From NCBI GenBank assembly GCA_019828595.1, contig JAHQRK010000004.1, forward strand, positions 434,001 to 498,000: a stretch of 64,000 nt of DNA, given 5' to 3'. The translations under genes and the position numbers were made by a program. Shown here one piece after another: positions 30,567-45,603 of this stretch. Positions within the stretch are counted from its first letter, which is position 1, and the number at the start of each line of letters is the position of its first letter. This stretch comes from Aphanomyces cochlioides (taxonomy: Eukaryota > Oomycota > Saprolegniomycetes > Saprolegniales > Verrucalvaceae). The notes beneath the pieces are model-generated. The model did no database searches. It had not been told where the DNA came from and saw nothing but the letters and a program-made list of their open reading frames with translations.

Positions 30567-31178
30567 ATTTATAACAAAACGTTATACAATTTTAGTACAA
30601 CAGACCCGTTGTGCTACAACGATTGCACAACGTTTTGCACAACGAATCAGATTGTACAACCTGCGTTAATGTTGGGATACGCCACACATCTCCAGACAGG
30701 AGTTGAATCGCCAGTGTGCGCTTCCGTTCTACTCGCAATCAATACATTGTTCCTTTAGCGGAATCAAAAGCCGCTTACCTTATATGCGTACTTCTCTGAA
30801 TCGTTCCATCAATCAGATCCAGAGAAGCACTGCGCTGCAAGCTGCGTGCAGAAAGTTTGGCTAGACTTCATGTAGTGATCGGGCTGGTGCCTTTCCAAAT
30901 GAACTATTTCTGCCCAATCTCAACACATCATCCAACTCATTGCACTCTAATTGGATGATAATCTTGAGTAAATCCAGCGATTTACGTTTTCTGACAACAA
31001 GTCATTTTTCCCAAAGGTAGCGTCCGTATAATATCCGGAAGGTTGTCATGGCAATATTGTCCACCCACTGGAGAAAAACCTCGATGTGTCGTCATGCTGA
31101 GTGTCAAACAGACGTGGAATATTCAGGGTCTTGTCAACGATCAGACTGTCAGGACTATACACAGTTTGATTACAGGAG
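30567..31178. other. Spacer downstream of the first deacetylase gene
   Basis: No gene. It contains several TTGTGCAAC/GTTGTACAAC-type words (30590-30665) like those near 22065, and one lone ATCCGGAA near 31033. Confidence 0.35.
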
Positions 31179-32718
31179 TTAAGCGGTATCAACGTTGTGG
31201 ATGAAGCGGTTGAGGATGCGGAAACCATCCTTCATGTCGCTGAGCAAGCAATATTCGTTGTCGCCGTGGTAGACAGAGCTCTTGCCAAATCCAGCGAGTG
31301 TCAAGTCCAAGCCAGCGCGTTGCAAATCGCGGACAAGAGGCAAACTGCCCATGATAGCGTAGGGTTCACTCACGCCCTTGACGTGTTTGGTAGCTTCATC
31401 GAACGACTTGAATCCGACGGAATCCAAAGAGCATGCAATGCCTTCAAGAGCACTGTCGGCAAGCGTCAATTCGAGCTTGCTCGTGAGGTTTTCCTTGGGC
31501 AACGTGTACTTGGAATGAGGGCCACGAGACTCCAACGACGTGATGTTGGCGTTCAAGTCGTCCACGTACTCCTTCAACTTGGCACGCAACTAGAGCATTA
31601 TGGTAAAATTTCCTTGCATCATGGAGCTTACGTCTTGCATTTCATAAAAGGGAGACAGTCGGACATCGCCTGAGATGGTCGTCCACGGCGGGCTATCAAA
31701 GGAATGTCAGGAATTGCCAAGATAATCACAACGTACATTTGGTTGATGCCGTTAGTGGAACTCTCAATCTTGGTGGGCTTCATCGTCGATCCAGTGGCAA
31801 AGTTGTATCGAACTTCATCCTTGTGGGAGGGGAAATCTTCGTAGAAGCGCTTTTGGATGACCTGGAGTGCATCCATGGCAAGTTCGAGGGCGTTCATGCC
31901 AAGATGAGGCAAACCACTGTGGAAGAGCTTGCCCGTGGCTTTGAGCGACCACGTCAACGCACCAGCTACAAGCAGATTTTTCAATGCGATGCATTTGTAG
32001 TGCTAATACCTGTGCCGATGCAAGGTTGGCTGTCTGAGCAGTCAACCCAGACGACTGGACCGTTCTTCAAAAAGTCGATCTTGCCAGTTTCCATGAGCAC
32101 TTCCACGCCGACGCCAGCAATTTCGCCGTTTTCTTCAGACGCAATCAAGACCGCCGACACCGTCTTTTGCGTTTCAATCTTGTTTTTGGCCAATTCGATG
32201 AAGAGTTCTACAAAACACGATGAGCAATCTGTGGATGGAGATGTTGGTGTACGGGTGACGAGGGCAACGTGGCCCAGGCAATCCGTCGTGCCACGACCGT
32301 ACAACTTGTCACCTTCTACCGTCAGCGAAAACGGATCACGGTCCCAGCTCTCTGGGTTTGCAGGGACGACGTCCATGTGAGATCCCACAATATTGATCGT
32401 CTCATTCGGCTTGGTCTTGCCGGCGTACTTGAGGATAAGATGCCCGCGACCTTCCTTGAATCCAATTCGTTGAGCTTCGATAGCTCCACCATTTTGCTTC
32501 AAGTAGGGCTTGAGTTCTTCTAGCACAAAGTCGGAGACAAGGTCTTCTTTAGGGATAAGACCCAAACCAGGCGCGTTTTGAACTTTTTCCTACAGAGACT
32601 GCAGTAAGAAACCCCTGCGCGAAGAGAACGAGGATCGTACAGAGACGCTAATGAGCTTGCCGAGGAGGCTGATGTACGCTTCTTCGTTGAGAGTGACGTC
32701 CAAGAGGGAGACCGCCAT
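31179..32718 (-). CDS. Acetylornithine deacetylase-like M20 peptidase, copy 1
   Basis: Hydrolyses N-acetylornithine to ornithine and acetate in arginine biosynthesis, by close resemblance to the plant enzymes (family M20, two-metal hydrolases). Six exons; introns at 32590-32640, 32218-32252, 31966-32009, 31693-31736 and 31590-31631, all keeping frame. Landmarks in order: VGSHMDVVPANP (metal His and Asp), GRGTTDCLGHVALVT (bridging Asp), ASEENGEIAGVGVE (catalytic and metal Glu), TGKLFHSGLPHLGMNALELA, TTISGDVRLSPFYEMQD, and near the end SVYHGDNEYCLLSDM. Start ATG 32718 (MAVSLLDVTLNEE). Tandem with copy 2, same strand, 480 bp apart. The open frame of the last exon has no intron after SIMG, unlike copy 2. 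Confidence 0.88.
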
Positions 32719-33197
32719 GGCGACGATAGGGATTTTCTCAAACTGATTTGAGGGATTTGCACCACTGCTACTATAAAATTATAGAGGTTTTATCCATCAA
32801 CACAGAAAATCGCCGTCCTGACCGACGACAAAGTTGCATTTCTCAAAACATCGCACGCTTTACCGAGGAGTCAATCGACCGCTCGTCAAACTCTGTAGAG
32901 CCAAGCCGCGTCGATATTTTTCTTTTTCCGCTTAACTCAAGCAGCACTACAGTTCCCTGTTAAATCCAGTGTATTTTCTTGACAATTCACCGCGCAGGTG
33001 TCATTCCTGCCATTTCTCCCGTTATCCAAGATATCATGCGCTCAGTTTAATGGCAATATAGGACTGTTAGTCCGTGATAGACCGACTGGAAGCCGTGGAG
33101 AACCAGCTTTGAACAAAGACTGCACGACTGCACGATGTTGGACTGTATAAATTTTGACAGGTTACATGACCAATGACAACAAAGTTCAATGGAATTC

Positions 33198-34817
33198 TCA
33201 AGCCGTGTCAACATTGTGGATGTAGCGGCCAAGGATGCGCAGCCCGTCTTGCATGTCGCTGAGCAAGCAGTACTCGTTGTCGCCGTGATAGACGGAGCTC
33301 TTGCCAAAGCCAGCGAGTGTCAAGTCCAAGCCAGCACGTTGCAGATCGCGGACCAACGGGAGACTAAAAGCAAATGAGTGACAACTTTGGGACGGTCGAC
33401 GACGTACCTGCCCATGATGGAGAAGGGTTCGCTCACACCCTTGATATGCTTGGTGGCTTCATCAAACGACTTGAATCCGACAGAGTCCAAAGAGCACGCA
33501 ATGCCTTCGAGGGCGTTTTCCCCAAGCGTCAATTCCAACTTGCTCGTGAGGTTTTCCTTGGGCAACGTGTACTTGGAATGAGGGCCACGAGACTCCAACG
33601 ACGTGATGTTGGCATTCAAATCGTCCACGTATTCCTTCAACTTAGCACGCAACTACACCAGAGTGACACAGAGATCAGAGACGGAGAACGTACGTCTTGC
33701 ATTTCATAGAATGGAGACAAACGAACATCGCCAGAGATTGTGCACCACGGAGGACTACAAGAAGCATGAGCATTGCACTGGCGACACAAATGTACATTTG
33801 ATTGATGCCATTCGTCGAGGCTTCCACCTACACGAAGATTTTCACCAGTAAATGACAGGGGATCCTTCTGGAGTACGCGAGTAGGCTTCAGAGTCGAGCC
33901 GCACGCATACTTGTAGGGAGCTTCCTTCTCGTGGTTGGGAAAATCCTTGTAGAAACGCTCTTGGACAACTTTGACGGCATCCATCGCAAGTTCCAATGCA
34001 TTCATGCCAAGATGAGGCAATCCACTGTGGAAAAGCTTTCCTGTCGCCTTGATGGACCACATGAGCATACCAGCTACACCGCCGCCGTCAGTGAAAACAC
34101 CACAGGAGGTGTTGCGTACCCGTGCCAATACAAGGCTGGCTGTCTGAGCAGTCGACCCAAAGCACAGGGCCATTCTTCAAGAAGTCAATTTTGCCCGTTT
34201 CCATCAACGCTTCGACGCCGATGCCAGCAATTTCGACGTTTTCTTCGGACGCGATGAAGACGGCAGTGACAGTCTTTTGAGTCTGGACCTTGTTCTTCGC
34301 CAATTCCGCAAAGAGTTCTAGAAGATGCGCACTTTGAGGCGAGAATGTCAAGAGGACTCGGCGTACGAGCGACGAGGGCAACATGGCCCAAGCAATCCGT
34401 CGTGCCACGACCGTACAGCTTATCGCCTTCCACTGACAATTCAAACGGATCGCGTTCCCATCCTTCAGGGTTGGCAGGGACGACATCCATGTGGGATCCC
34501 ACGATATTGATCGTCTCGTCTGCCTTGGTCGTGCCTGGGTATTTCAAGATGAGATGTCCACGTCCATCTTTGAAGCCAATGCGTTGGGCTTCAATAGGTC
34601 CGCCGTTTTGCTTCAAGTAGGGCTTGAGTTCTTCAAGCACGAAATCAGAGACGAGATCTTCTTGGGGAATCAACCCCAAGCTCGGCGCGTTTTGGACTTT
34701 GTCCTACGCAGAATAAGACACATGACATACCGCCAGACGCACCGCGACGCTAATGAGTTTGCGCAGGAGATTGATGTAGCTTTCGTCGTTGAGACGGAGG
34801 TCCTCTGGTGATGTCAT
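33198..34817 (-). CDS. Acetylornithine deacetylase-like M20 peptidase, copy 2
   Basis: Paralogue of the downstream gene with the same motifs: VGSHMDVVPANPEGW, GRGTTDCLGHVALV, ASEENVEIAGIGVE, TGKLFHSGLPHLGMNALELA, YHGDNEYCLLSDMQDG. Start ATG 34817 (MTSPEDLRLNDESYINLL). It carries the same introns plus two extra: one after KPTR (about 33838-33892, resuming VEASTNGINQ) and one inside SIMGS (about 33365-33408). Exon sequences of the two copies are largely the same in the C-terminal third, including the run VDDLNANITSLESRGPHSKY, so the duplication is fairly recent or the copies have converted. ASEEN-V in place of ASEEN-G is a small difference next to the catalytic Glu pair. Confidence 0.86.
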
Positions 34818-34923
34818 GCCCTTTCTGCTTTAAAGTCGGATTGGCTCCCCTGATGACTTGGATCAATTTCGAAAATAACTTGGAATTTGTATCAACTGTC
34901 ATAATTTATAAATCACATCCCTC

Positions 34924-35336
34924 TCAGAATTTATTCATTTTTCTTTCAAATCCAAAGCGCGGAGGATGACGACGACGCCGCGCAAACGAGATGATCTCCA
35001 CCGCGTCGTATTTCCAAGGAATTCCGTAAGAAATCACAACGCGATGCCAATAGGAGCAGGGCGATCTGTCGAAACAACGCTTGAACAACGTTCCGAGTTG
35101 GTATAGCCATCCACGATTCCATTCAGCTTGAGGGCATGGAGACATCGTGAACTGCTTTCCCGGAGTGTCTTCTCAAGCGTTCCAACTGAACTCATGAACG
35201 TATCGATCTTGCGAATGATTCTTGTCTCGACGGATGATTTCTTGCGCCTCATCTTCCAGTTCGAATCCCCAGCCCGTCGTGGCGAGCCACAGCGATTGCA
35301 ATGTGACTGCCTGCTGGAATGAACCTGCCTTCGTTG
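34924..35336 (-). CDS. Unresolved small reverse-strand gene
   Basis: Reverse-strand segments read RKKSSVETRIIRKIDTFMSS followed by VGTLEKTLRE, and then, in another frame, SYGIPWKYDAVEIISFARRR and HPPRFGFERKMNK, ending near 34924. One intron would join them. Basic composition, no family recognised. The exon limits are guesses. Confidence 0.3.
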
Positions 35337-35369
35337 ATCTTCTCTCGGCACATCAACCGTCATCCAACT

Positions 35370-35449
35370 AACTGCCACAACGTTCAACTCTGTGGATGAT
35401 TTCAGAGAGAGAACTGCCACAACGTTCAATCCCGTTGATGATTTCAGAG
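35370..35449. repeat. Two copies of a 42-bp direct repeat
   Basis: AACTGCCACAACGTTCAA followed by a variable pentamer and G(A)TGATTTCAGAG appears at 35370 and again at 35412. It lies between two divergent, poorly resolved genes and may be part of a promoter. Confidence 0.6.
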
Positions 35450-35585
35450 GAAATGGAAGGATACATCGCGCAATTGCTTCGGCACATTGGAGAAAGACGA
35501 CAGGGAGTGTCAGTGCCTTGGACATGGCATTTCGCGCGCTTTTCCACCGACTCGCGCTCTTTCCATCAACGATGCAAGTTGTCAA

Positions 35586-36340
35586 ATGAGTTTTTCGCCT
35601 CCTGTTTCCCAGCGTCCGTGGCGACACGACGACGCACCCAAGACGGAAGGTGCTTGGACTAACAATGCTCAGAAAAAAATCAAGTTTGGCACCCACGTCG
35701 GCGAATCTCCCGATTTTTATGTGGATCTCCCAGGGCACCGCAGTACAATCGTGAGGCCAGGAATCGAAGATGACAGGGATGGCAAGGCTAAAGTTACGCT
35801 TTCTCTCAATGCTAGGCGGCGTCTGGACGTGTCCTTCAAGACCAGAGAACGCGTTTATTGCAGTTCCACACGAGGTTCCGCTCCGACTTTGAAAAGGTTT
35901 CAATCTCAGTTGTCTTGAAGGCGAAGCCACTGTCGTTGGACAATAATATCGTCCAGCCCAAAATGGGAAGAGCAACATGGATCATGACGTTCTCCCTGAT
36001 GGAATTTGTCGTTCGTTTCATCGCCAAGACGGAGCGGCAACGACAATCTCGAGCAGATGAAGACGGGAGAGAGTTCCAGCGAGCATCAATCTGCACTGGA
36101 AGAGAAGCTCGAAAACGCTACACAAATCGTGCAACTCGGTGGACACTCCGCACGCCACATATGGGTGCCATATGCAAATCGCATCGGTAGGGGAACCCGG
36201 GAAATATCTCCCGTGGCATGAACGCCCTGGAATGTTCCATCACGTGCACCTCACTGTAATCCCCAGCAAGCGACAAGTCCACGACTGTCGTATGTTGTGC
36301 AATTGTAAAGGTCCCACGTATCATCAACCCGTGGCAGTGT
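35586..36340 (+). CDS. Unresolved forward-strand gene, several exons
   Basis: Starts at ATG 35586 (MSFSPPVSQRPWRHDDAPKT, then KIKFGTHVGESPDFYVDLPG). Protein-like segments continue in other frames: HTRFRSDFEKVSISVVLKAK with PKMGRATWIMTFSLMEFVVR (about 35860-36010), then SSSEHQSALEEKLENATQIV with SARHIWVPYANRIG (about 36070-36190), and possibly EPGKYLPWHERPGMFHHVHL (about 36195-36250). Short introns must separate them. A continuous 314-codon reverse frame overlaps, but its composition is less convincing. No family recognised. Confidence 0.35.
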
Positions 36341-36356
36341 GGAATTTGTCGCAAGG

Positions 36357-36899
36357 ATGAAAATTGGTCTCACGACTGTGATGGCCATCGCCATAGCCGC
36401 GCTCTTGACTCCTTCCACAGACGCCACGGCTCTACGTGCTGCCTCTCCAACGAATACTATCGACATGCAAGTTTCCGTCGTAGAACGACGGCTTACATCG
36501 TCCAAGACAAAAGAGCGTCAGCGAAAAGATCGAGCTGAGAGCCGCAAACGCGCGGCAGAGGCCAAGAAGAAAGCCAAGGAGGCGAAGAAACGCGCCGCAG
36601 AGGCCAAGAAGAAAGCCAAGGAGGCGAAGAAACGCGCCGCAGAGGCCAAGAAGAAGGCCAAGGAGTCAAAACACGCCAAGAAACCTGCCAAGCCTGCGAA
36701 ACACAACAAGAAAGCCAAGCAACAATCCATCGTCCTTGCTCCTCAAGTCAACAAGAAAGCCGTAGCTGCCGCCAACTCCACCAACGGAACGACGTCGACG
36801 ACCGCCGCACCGACAACTACACCCAAGAGCAGCGCAGCGACGTCGGCATTAGCGTTAGCGACGACGCTCGTGGTCGCCCTAGCGGCCGCTGCCTTTTAA
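36357..36899 (+). CDS. Probable GPI-anchored Lys/Ala-repeat cell-surface protein
   Basis: A 180-aa protein from ATG 36357. The N-terminus KIGLTTVMAIAIAALLTPST is a signal peptide. The middle is very basic and carries three tandem 14-residue units of the form AEAKKKAKEAKKRA encoded by 42-bp DNA repeats (about 36555-36680), followed by a Lys/Pro tract (KPAKPAKHNKKAK). The C-terminus is Thr/Ser-rich, with small residues (SSAATS) before a hydrophobic end ALALATTLVVALAAAAF, as expected for a GPI-attachment signal. Likely exported to the wall or plasma membrane (inference). The repeat would form a charged helix. No homologous family is recognised. Confidence 0.65.
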   Translation: MKIGLTTVMAIAIAALLTPSTDATALRAASPTNTIDMQVSVVERRLTSSKTKERQRKDRAESRKRAAEAKKKAKEAKKRAAEAKKKAKEAKKRAAEAKKKAKESKHAKKPAKPAKHNKKAKQQSIVLAPQVNKKAVAAANSTNGTTSTTAAPTTTPKSSAATSALALATTLVVALAAAAF

Positions 36900-37107
36900 C
36901 TATCAACCCATGGTCTCTCTGTCAAAGTTTTTGGAGACAACACAACGACAGTGGTCAGAGGAATAGAACCACGGTTGTCTGTTCGTTCTCGGATTGACGA
37001 CACAACGACAGGATCGTCTGTTCGTTCTCAATCGAAGCAATCTTATCAATTCCATAGCGCAAGACATAGAGGGGAGGCGGGGACAGCTTTGGAAGTCATG
37101 GAGCAAG

Positions 37108-40911
<3,804 letters not shown>

Positions 40912-41970
40912 TGTCTGCAGCTCGGCGTCGCGTCCTGGCCTTTCCTTGGGAAGACTCGCACACGATGGAAATCGCAACTTGGACTTGAGCTGTTCATGTG
41001 AAACTCATTCCTTTTTTGGATGTCGACGATTCTGATTGGTCCAATTCTGCAATCTAATCGCTGATTAGCTAAAACTAAGTCGTTTTGTAACCGACAAACT
41101 GCCGCTATATTTACCAAAGTGTGATACGCTTCAAGAACGCTATTAATAGACGAGATAAGCTTGCAAGTGCAAGATTGCGCACATGACAAGGTCAAACTAC
41201 TCGAGGGATACGCGTAGATTCGGCTTATCTTGGACTCTTTCCCGCCGATCAAGTTCTCAGGTGCAGAAATGTATCAGAGAGAGAAATGCGCAAAGTAAAT
41301 GATGACCAGGACTCGATGAATTGATCGTCACAGTGATAATAATCTATTGAGATTCCATGTGTGCTGCTCGTTGCGAACCTTGTGATTGAAGTAGGTTTGC
41401 CCTCTATGTGGCTCCATGCTGACTGGGAGACTGTGAAATTTGTTGAGAACAAGAGCCGAAATGGTTGTTGACAGAGTATTTTTAGTGCCGGGTTATATTT
41501 TTGGAGTTTCTTCATGCGAGCATTCTCCAAGCCAAACACGTGCTCCTTACGTAAACAAAGTTTCCTTCAAAGCTCTCGCACTTACATCCCATGGGAATTC
41601 TCATGTTAACAATAACAGTGGATTTCATTGCCCATGTGCGCTCAACATTGCAACAGGATAGACTGAGCGTTCAAATATCCAGTGCTAATGTACATAACAC
41701 TTCTCCCGTGTTAGCTTTTATAGCGTCTAGCCGTGCTCAAGGATTTTTTTGTGCAGATCTTTGGTCAACTTACATGTTAACCTCGTTGATTTTTATCTTT
41801 ATTATTAGCCAATCAGATTTCTATTTTAAATTTTATACAAAAATGATTGGCTAAAAATAATTTGCATACATTTCCCAAGTGAAAAGGTGAGGGGATATGC
41901 GATTGGGTTTTTTCGACTGCGGATACCGAAACGGAAGTGTCGAGTCGGCCATTTCTCGAGTCTTTGGGCA
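40912..41970. other. Spacer, probably promoter of two divergent genes
   Basis: No convincing gene. CCAAT-type words occur near both ends: GATTGGTCCAATT (about 41033), and AGCCAATCAGA with ATGATTGGCTAAAAAT (about 41808-41855), the latter about 120 bp before the next ATG. Confidence 0.4.
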
Positions 41971-42465
41971 ATGCGCGCGCTATGGATTGTCGTCCTTGCG
42001 ACTGCTCTCTCTCTCCAAGAAGTCTTTGCCAAGAAGTGCGGTGACGATAGCCTTCTGGACAGCAAGTGCGCCGAGTTGTTTCCCACCTGTCCAGACAATC
42101 ATTCGCCAGCCATCTTTAACGGGTGCTACCATTGCGCACACGACGAAACGTGCAAGGTCAAATCGTTCGCGGTCGTTGATGTCAAGAAGATGGCTGCTAT
42201 CGACGAAACACATTCTGGAAATAGAAGTGAGAAGGGATCATCTTTTGTTGCAGCGGCTGTGTTTGGCCTCGTCGCAATTGGCGCAGTCGCAGGTGCAGCC
42301 TTCCACTACCGACGAACGCGCACGTCCTACCACTCGATTCTGTCCAAGCACCAACCTGATCAATACGATGGCGATGAAATGGACGACATCAATCCATTCT
42401 GCCGCAACGTGCCAGAAGAAACAGCCTCGCTCTTCAAGCAACAGACTTGTGTTGTGACCGTTTAG
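41971..42465 (+). CDS. Cys-rich type I membrane protein
   Basis: A 164-aa protein. Signal peptide MRALWIVVLATALSLQEVFA; a short Cys-rich ectodomain (C at KKCGDD, SKCAEL, PTCPDN, NGCYHC, ETCKV: six cysteines, allowing three disulfides); a transmembrane helix SSFVAAAVFGLVAIGAVAGA followed by the stop-transfer YRRTR; and an acidic cytoplasmic tail. ATG 41971 is chosen since it places the signal peptide at the N-terminus. Function unknown; such small ectodomain proteins are common in oomycetes. Confidence 0.65.
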   Translation: MRALWIVVLATALSLQEVFAKKCGDDSLLDSKCAELFPTCPDNHSPAIFNGCYHCAHDETCKVKSFAVVDVKKMAAIDETHSGNRSEKGSSFVAAAVFGLVAIGAVAGAAFHYRRTRTSYHSILSKHQPDQYDGDEMDDINPFCRNVPEETASLFKQQTCVVTV

Positions 42466-42526
42466 ATGCTAATTGGACATTCTTATTGCCCTTTTCTTCC
42501 TCGTGTAACTCCTGAAACTTATTTGC

Positions 42527-43767
42527 ATGGAATCGCCGCCGTCTAAATCGGGCCAGGTCGTGGCGGCCGTCCAGGCCAGCATGGTCAAGCGGGGGCTCGT
42601 TCCCCAAGGTGCATTCTTCATTCTCGCCATGGTTACTAATCCACGCAGAGGACACGAGCTCGCTGACGCACCAGCTTCTCCAAACCGTCCACGATCTCCG
42701 CTTGGCTTGCCGCGTATGTTACGCATTCAAGATGAACGACGACAGAATCGCAGCTTGGAAGTCGAACGCAATGGCCTCGACACTCAAATCGGTGCACGTG
42801 TCACCAGAAGTTGAAGCCAAGTTTGGCGCCGTGTACGACGACGCTGTGGCGCAGATGCGGCAAATGCTGCAGGAAACGTATGACCGAACTGTCATTGAGA
42901 TGTCTCATCGCATTGATGCCTTTGAGCAAGTACGTCGTCTGGCAATTGAAAGATGAGACCACTTGATGATGGTAGACTTTGACGCGGCAAGCTTCCGAGA
43001 GCCAAGTGTCGTTGGTTGAATCAGTCGAGCAAAAGTACTTGGAAGAGCGTCTTGGCTTGGATGCCATTGTCAAAGAGATGCAGGAAGTACGAGGCTTTTT
43101 GAAATATGCTCTGTGTTTGACCCCCGGCAGGAAAATGCTCATCAGCGATCACATATTGTCTTTTTGGAGACGCGGCTGCGCCAGTTGGAAGAGACGACAG
43201 ACCGCGGCGATGCGGTGCTTTGCAACAAACTGCGTCAAAAGATTGCCGATCTTGAAGTCACACTTGAGTCGTGCAGGCAACGATGTGCCAGCTACGAAGC
43301 CGACCAAGCCTCAGCTGTATGCCTTCGAACCCTTGGATGGAATTGAGGCAATCTTGTTGTAGAAACGAACGATTCACCGCCTCGAGTCTGACGCAATGCT
43401 CCTTCGAGCCAAATTTGACATGACGAAAGGCATGTACGCTCGAGAAACAAGCCAACTGTGCGATATCATTCGTATGAATGAAGCTCAGTTCATGCAAGTC
43501 CAACTAGCCAAACAGTCATCACCTCGAAAGCCAACAACACCTCGTACCTTGGACGTTTATGAGCCTCACTCGGGTCGCACGATTGCGTACACAGCGACTT
43601 CTCCAACATCACCGACAAAGGCTCCACTCGGGACACAATTCATTGCCCAGCCGACTTGTGTGAGTCCAGTCATCACCAAGTCTCCTATAGTCAAGCGACC
43701 TAAATCACCGTTTAGCCAGCAACAGGGCCCATTGCCCACGGGGTCGATCCGGAGACCATATATTTAA
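42527..43767 (+). CDS. Coiled-coil protein, five exons
   Basis: Start ATG 42527 (MESPPSKSGQVVAAVQAS). Four short introns (about 42608-42649, 42930-42975, 43087-43130 and 43318-43361) keep frame and join helical, charged segments: THQLLQTVHDLRLACR, QMRQMLQETYDRTVIEMSHR, SLVESVEQKYLEERLGLDAI, RQKIADLEVTLESCRQRCAS, then a Ser/Pro/Thr-rich tail (SPRKPTTPRTLDVY ... SIRRPYI). Predicted long coiled coil with a disordered C-terminus, as in cytoskeletal or centrosomal proteins; no specific family recognised. Confidence 0.6.
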
Positions 43768-43914
43768 ATTTTGCCATCAAGTCGAGGTAGTGACTTTGAA
43801 GATGGTTTTCGTCGCAAGCCTGCTTGCTCCGTGCTTGGCCTCGGGCGCCCAAACTTGCCGTAAACTTCACACGAGACGGCTGGCCCTTTTCTTGATACTA
43901 ACGCATCATAAGAT

Positions 43915-45466
43915 TCAATTTAGAGTCCTCTCACCAGTGACGTTCTGTTCTTTGTCGATGAAATGCGACCGAAGTGCTGTAAGATCCGCATCAAGGCGTC
44001 CATGAATATTGTGCAGTTGAATGTTCATCCACTTGGCTTGCCGATCTTCTGCAAATGTCTTGATAGTGTGCACAAACTCGTCCTCGAATGCACGAAGATC
44101 AAATTGTGTTTGTTGAGTGAGTAGAGCGTTAGCAGTTTGCACTCTCTGGCGAAGTCTGTCGTCAGCCTGAGGCGTTTTCTAAAACCATTTATGATCTCAG
44201 TGCCAAAGAACATTCGAACCACAGCGTTTCGGCGGCGGTGTTGGAGCTGCTTTCCGTATTCCTTTGCCGCTTGCATCGCCGCTGCTTTGTCATCTTCTGT
44301 AAAGTCCTCTACCGCGCGGCGTGCTCGACGTGCACGGATTTCTTCTTGTCGCTTCGCATGGAGAAAATCCGCTGCCTCTTCTTGAATCTGTTTAAGCTCC
44401 TTTTGGGCATAGTCGAGCCGCTCTGTTTGAAGTTCTAGCTCGACAGCCGCCAGGTTTGCTCGTCGTTGCGCCTAAAATTTGTAAAAAAAGAGTTTTCTCC
44501 ATCTATACCTTGTCCCGCTCACCAAACGCTACGTTGCGTTGGGTCTCCATTATAACTGCAGCTCGCTCTGCAGCTTGCCAATCCTTCGTACGTTCTGCCT
44601 GAACTTCCAAAGCCGCCTTCTGGGCTGTAATTGCTTGTTCACGTTGGACGAGTGCAGCATCTCGTTGTTCTTCTGCGTTCTCACGTTCGCGGTCGATTCG
44701 AAAGGCTTCAAGTTGGGTATCATGAATGTCTTGCTTTATTCGTTCGAGATCGTTGTGGAGATGATCAATAGTCGTAGTGAGCTCAGCAGTGCGAGCCTCG
44801 AGAAGAATCCGTTGAGCTTCTTCAGCTTTGAATTGGTCGACAGCCTCGGTCCAACGTGCATGCAGCTCAAGAACTTCTGCTCTGAGGTTTTGCACCTGTA
44901 CTTCTTTTTCTTGATTTTCTCTTTCGACGGCAACAAGACTTGTCGTCAGATCTTCCACTTGCATTTGGAGAAGGCCCATTTTTTCTTCCCAAACACTCGT
45001 CCCACCTACGCACTGATGAGCGTCAATCAACTTGATATCACACCTCTAAGGCGGATTATTTCAGCAGTAGCGGAGTGTCCCCAGTGAATTGCTAAGTCTA
45101 GTGCAGTACAGCCAGTCTATTGATTGCGTTCATTAGTTACAACAACCAATTTACAGTTCGACCGCATTCTTGGTCTTCATACTCCCGCCTAGAATCATTC
45201 ACGTGAACACACGACAGATGAATCACAGGATATCTTACCCATTGATATGAGCGCACGAACAATACCTGTACGGCCCCAGAATGCTGCGAGGTGTAGCAAC
45301 GTTTGACCGGCCTACAGAAATGTACTTTTCGTGATTTCTCATCGAAATTGGCTTACCGCGTCGGTGTGATTCACATCAATTCTTCCCTTTTGCATGTAAT
45401 GATGGAGCATCTCGAGATCGTCGTCCCAAATCGCATCCCGCAGCGCATCATACGTGTTCTCGACCA
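43915..45466 (-). CDS. Ankyrin-repeat plus coiled-coil protein
   Basis: Start ATG 45466 (MVENTYDALRDAIWDDDLEM). Short introns separate ankyrin-type repeats: GRIDVNHTDA joined to AGQTLLHLAAFWGRTGIV, and later TGCTALDLAIHWGHSATAEI. A long coiled coil then follows (LQMQVEDLTTSLVAVERENQ through EQAITAQKAALEVQAERTKD and LELQTERLDYAQKELKQIQE), ending TGERTLN at TGA 43915. The repeats suggest protein binding and the coil dimerisation; the partner is unknown. Its promoter carries one ATCCGGAT shared with the divergent gene at 45604. Confidence 0.65.
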
Positions 45467-45534
45467 TTCTATCTTCCTTCTCCTCTCATGCCGGTGCCAA
45501 ATCTAAAAATGGCGCGAACAATCCGTATCAAGTT

Positions 45535-45542
45535 ATCCGGAT
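45535..45542. promoter_or_regulatory. ATCCGGAT palindrome between divergent starts
   Basis: A single TTATCCGGATA site lies 69 bp from the ankyrin-gene ATG (45466, reverse) and 62 bp from the forward ATG at 45604, almost midway between the two. Confidence 0.45.
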
Positions 45543-45603
45543 AGCTAAATAACAGTTTCGACAATCACAGTTCAACTCACGGTACTGGTCCAAGATCTCG
45601 TCC

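Noticed and set aside
35034..35978. 314-codon reverse frame as a single gene
   Set aside because: Poor composition, overlaps protein-like forward exons, and reads through the 42-bp direct repeats twice; only its 3' part is kept as a tentative small gene.
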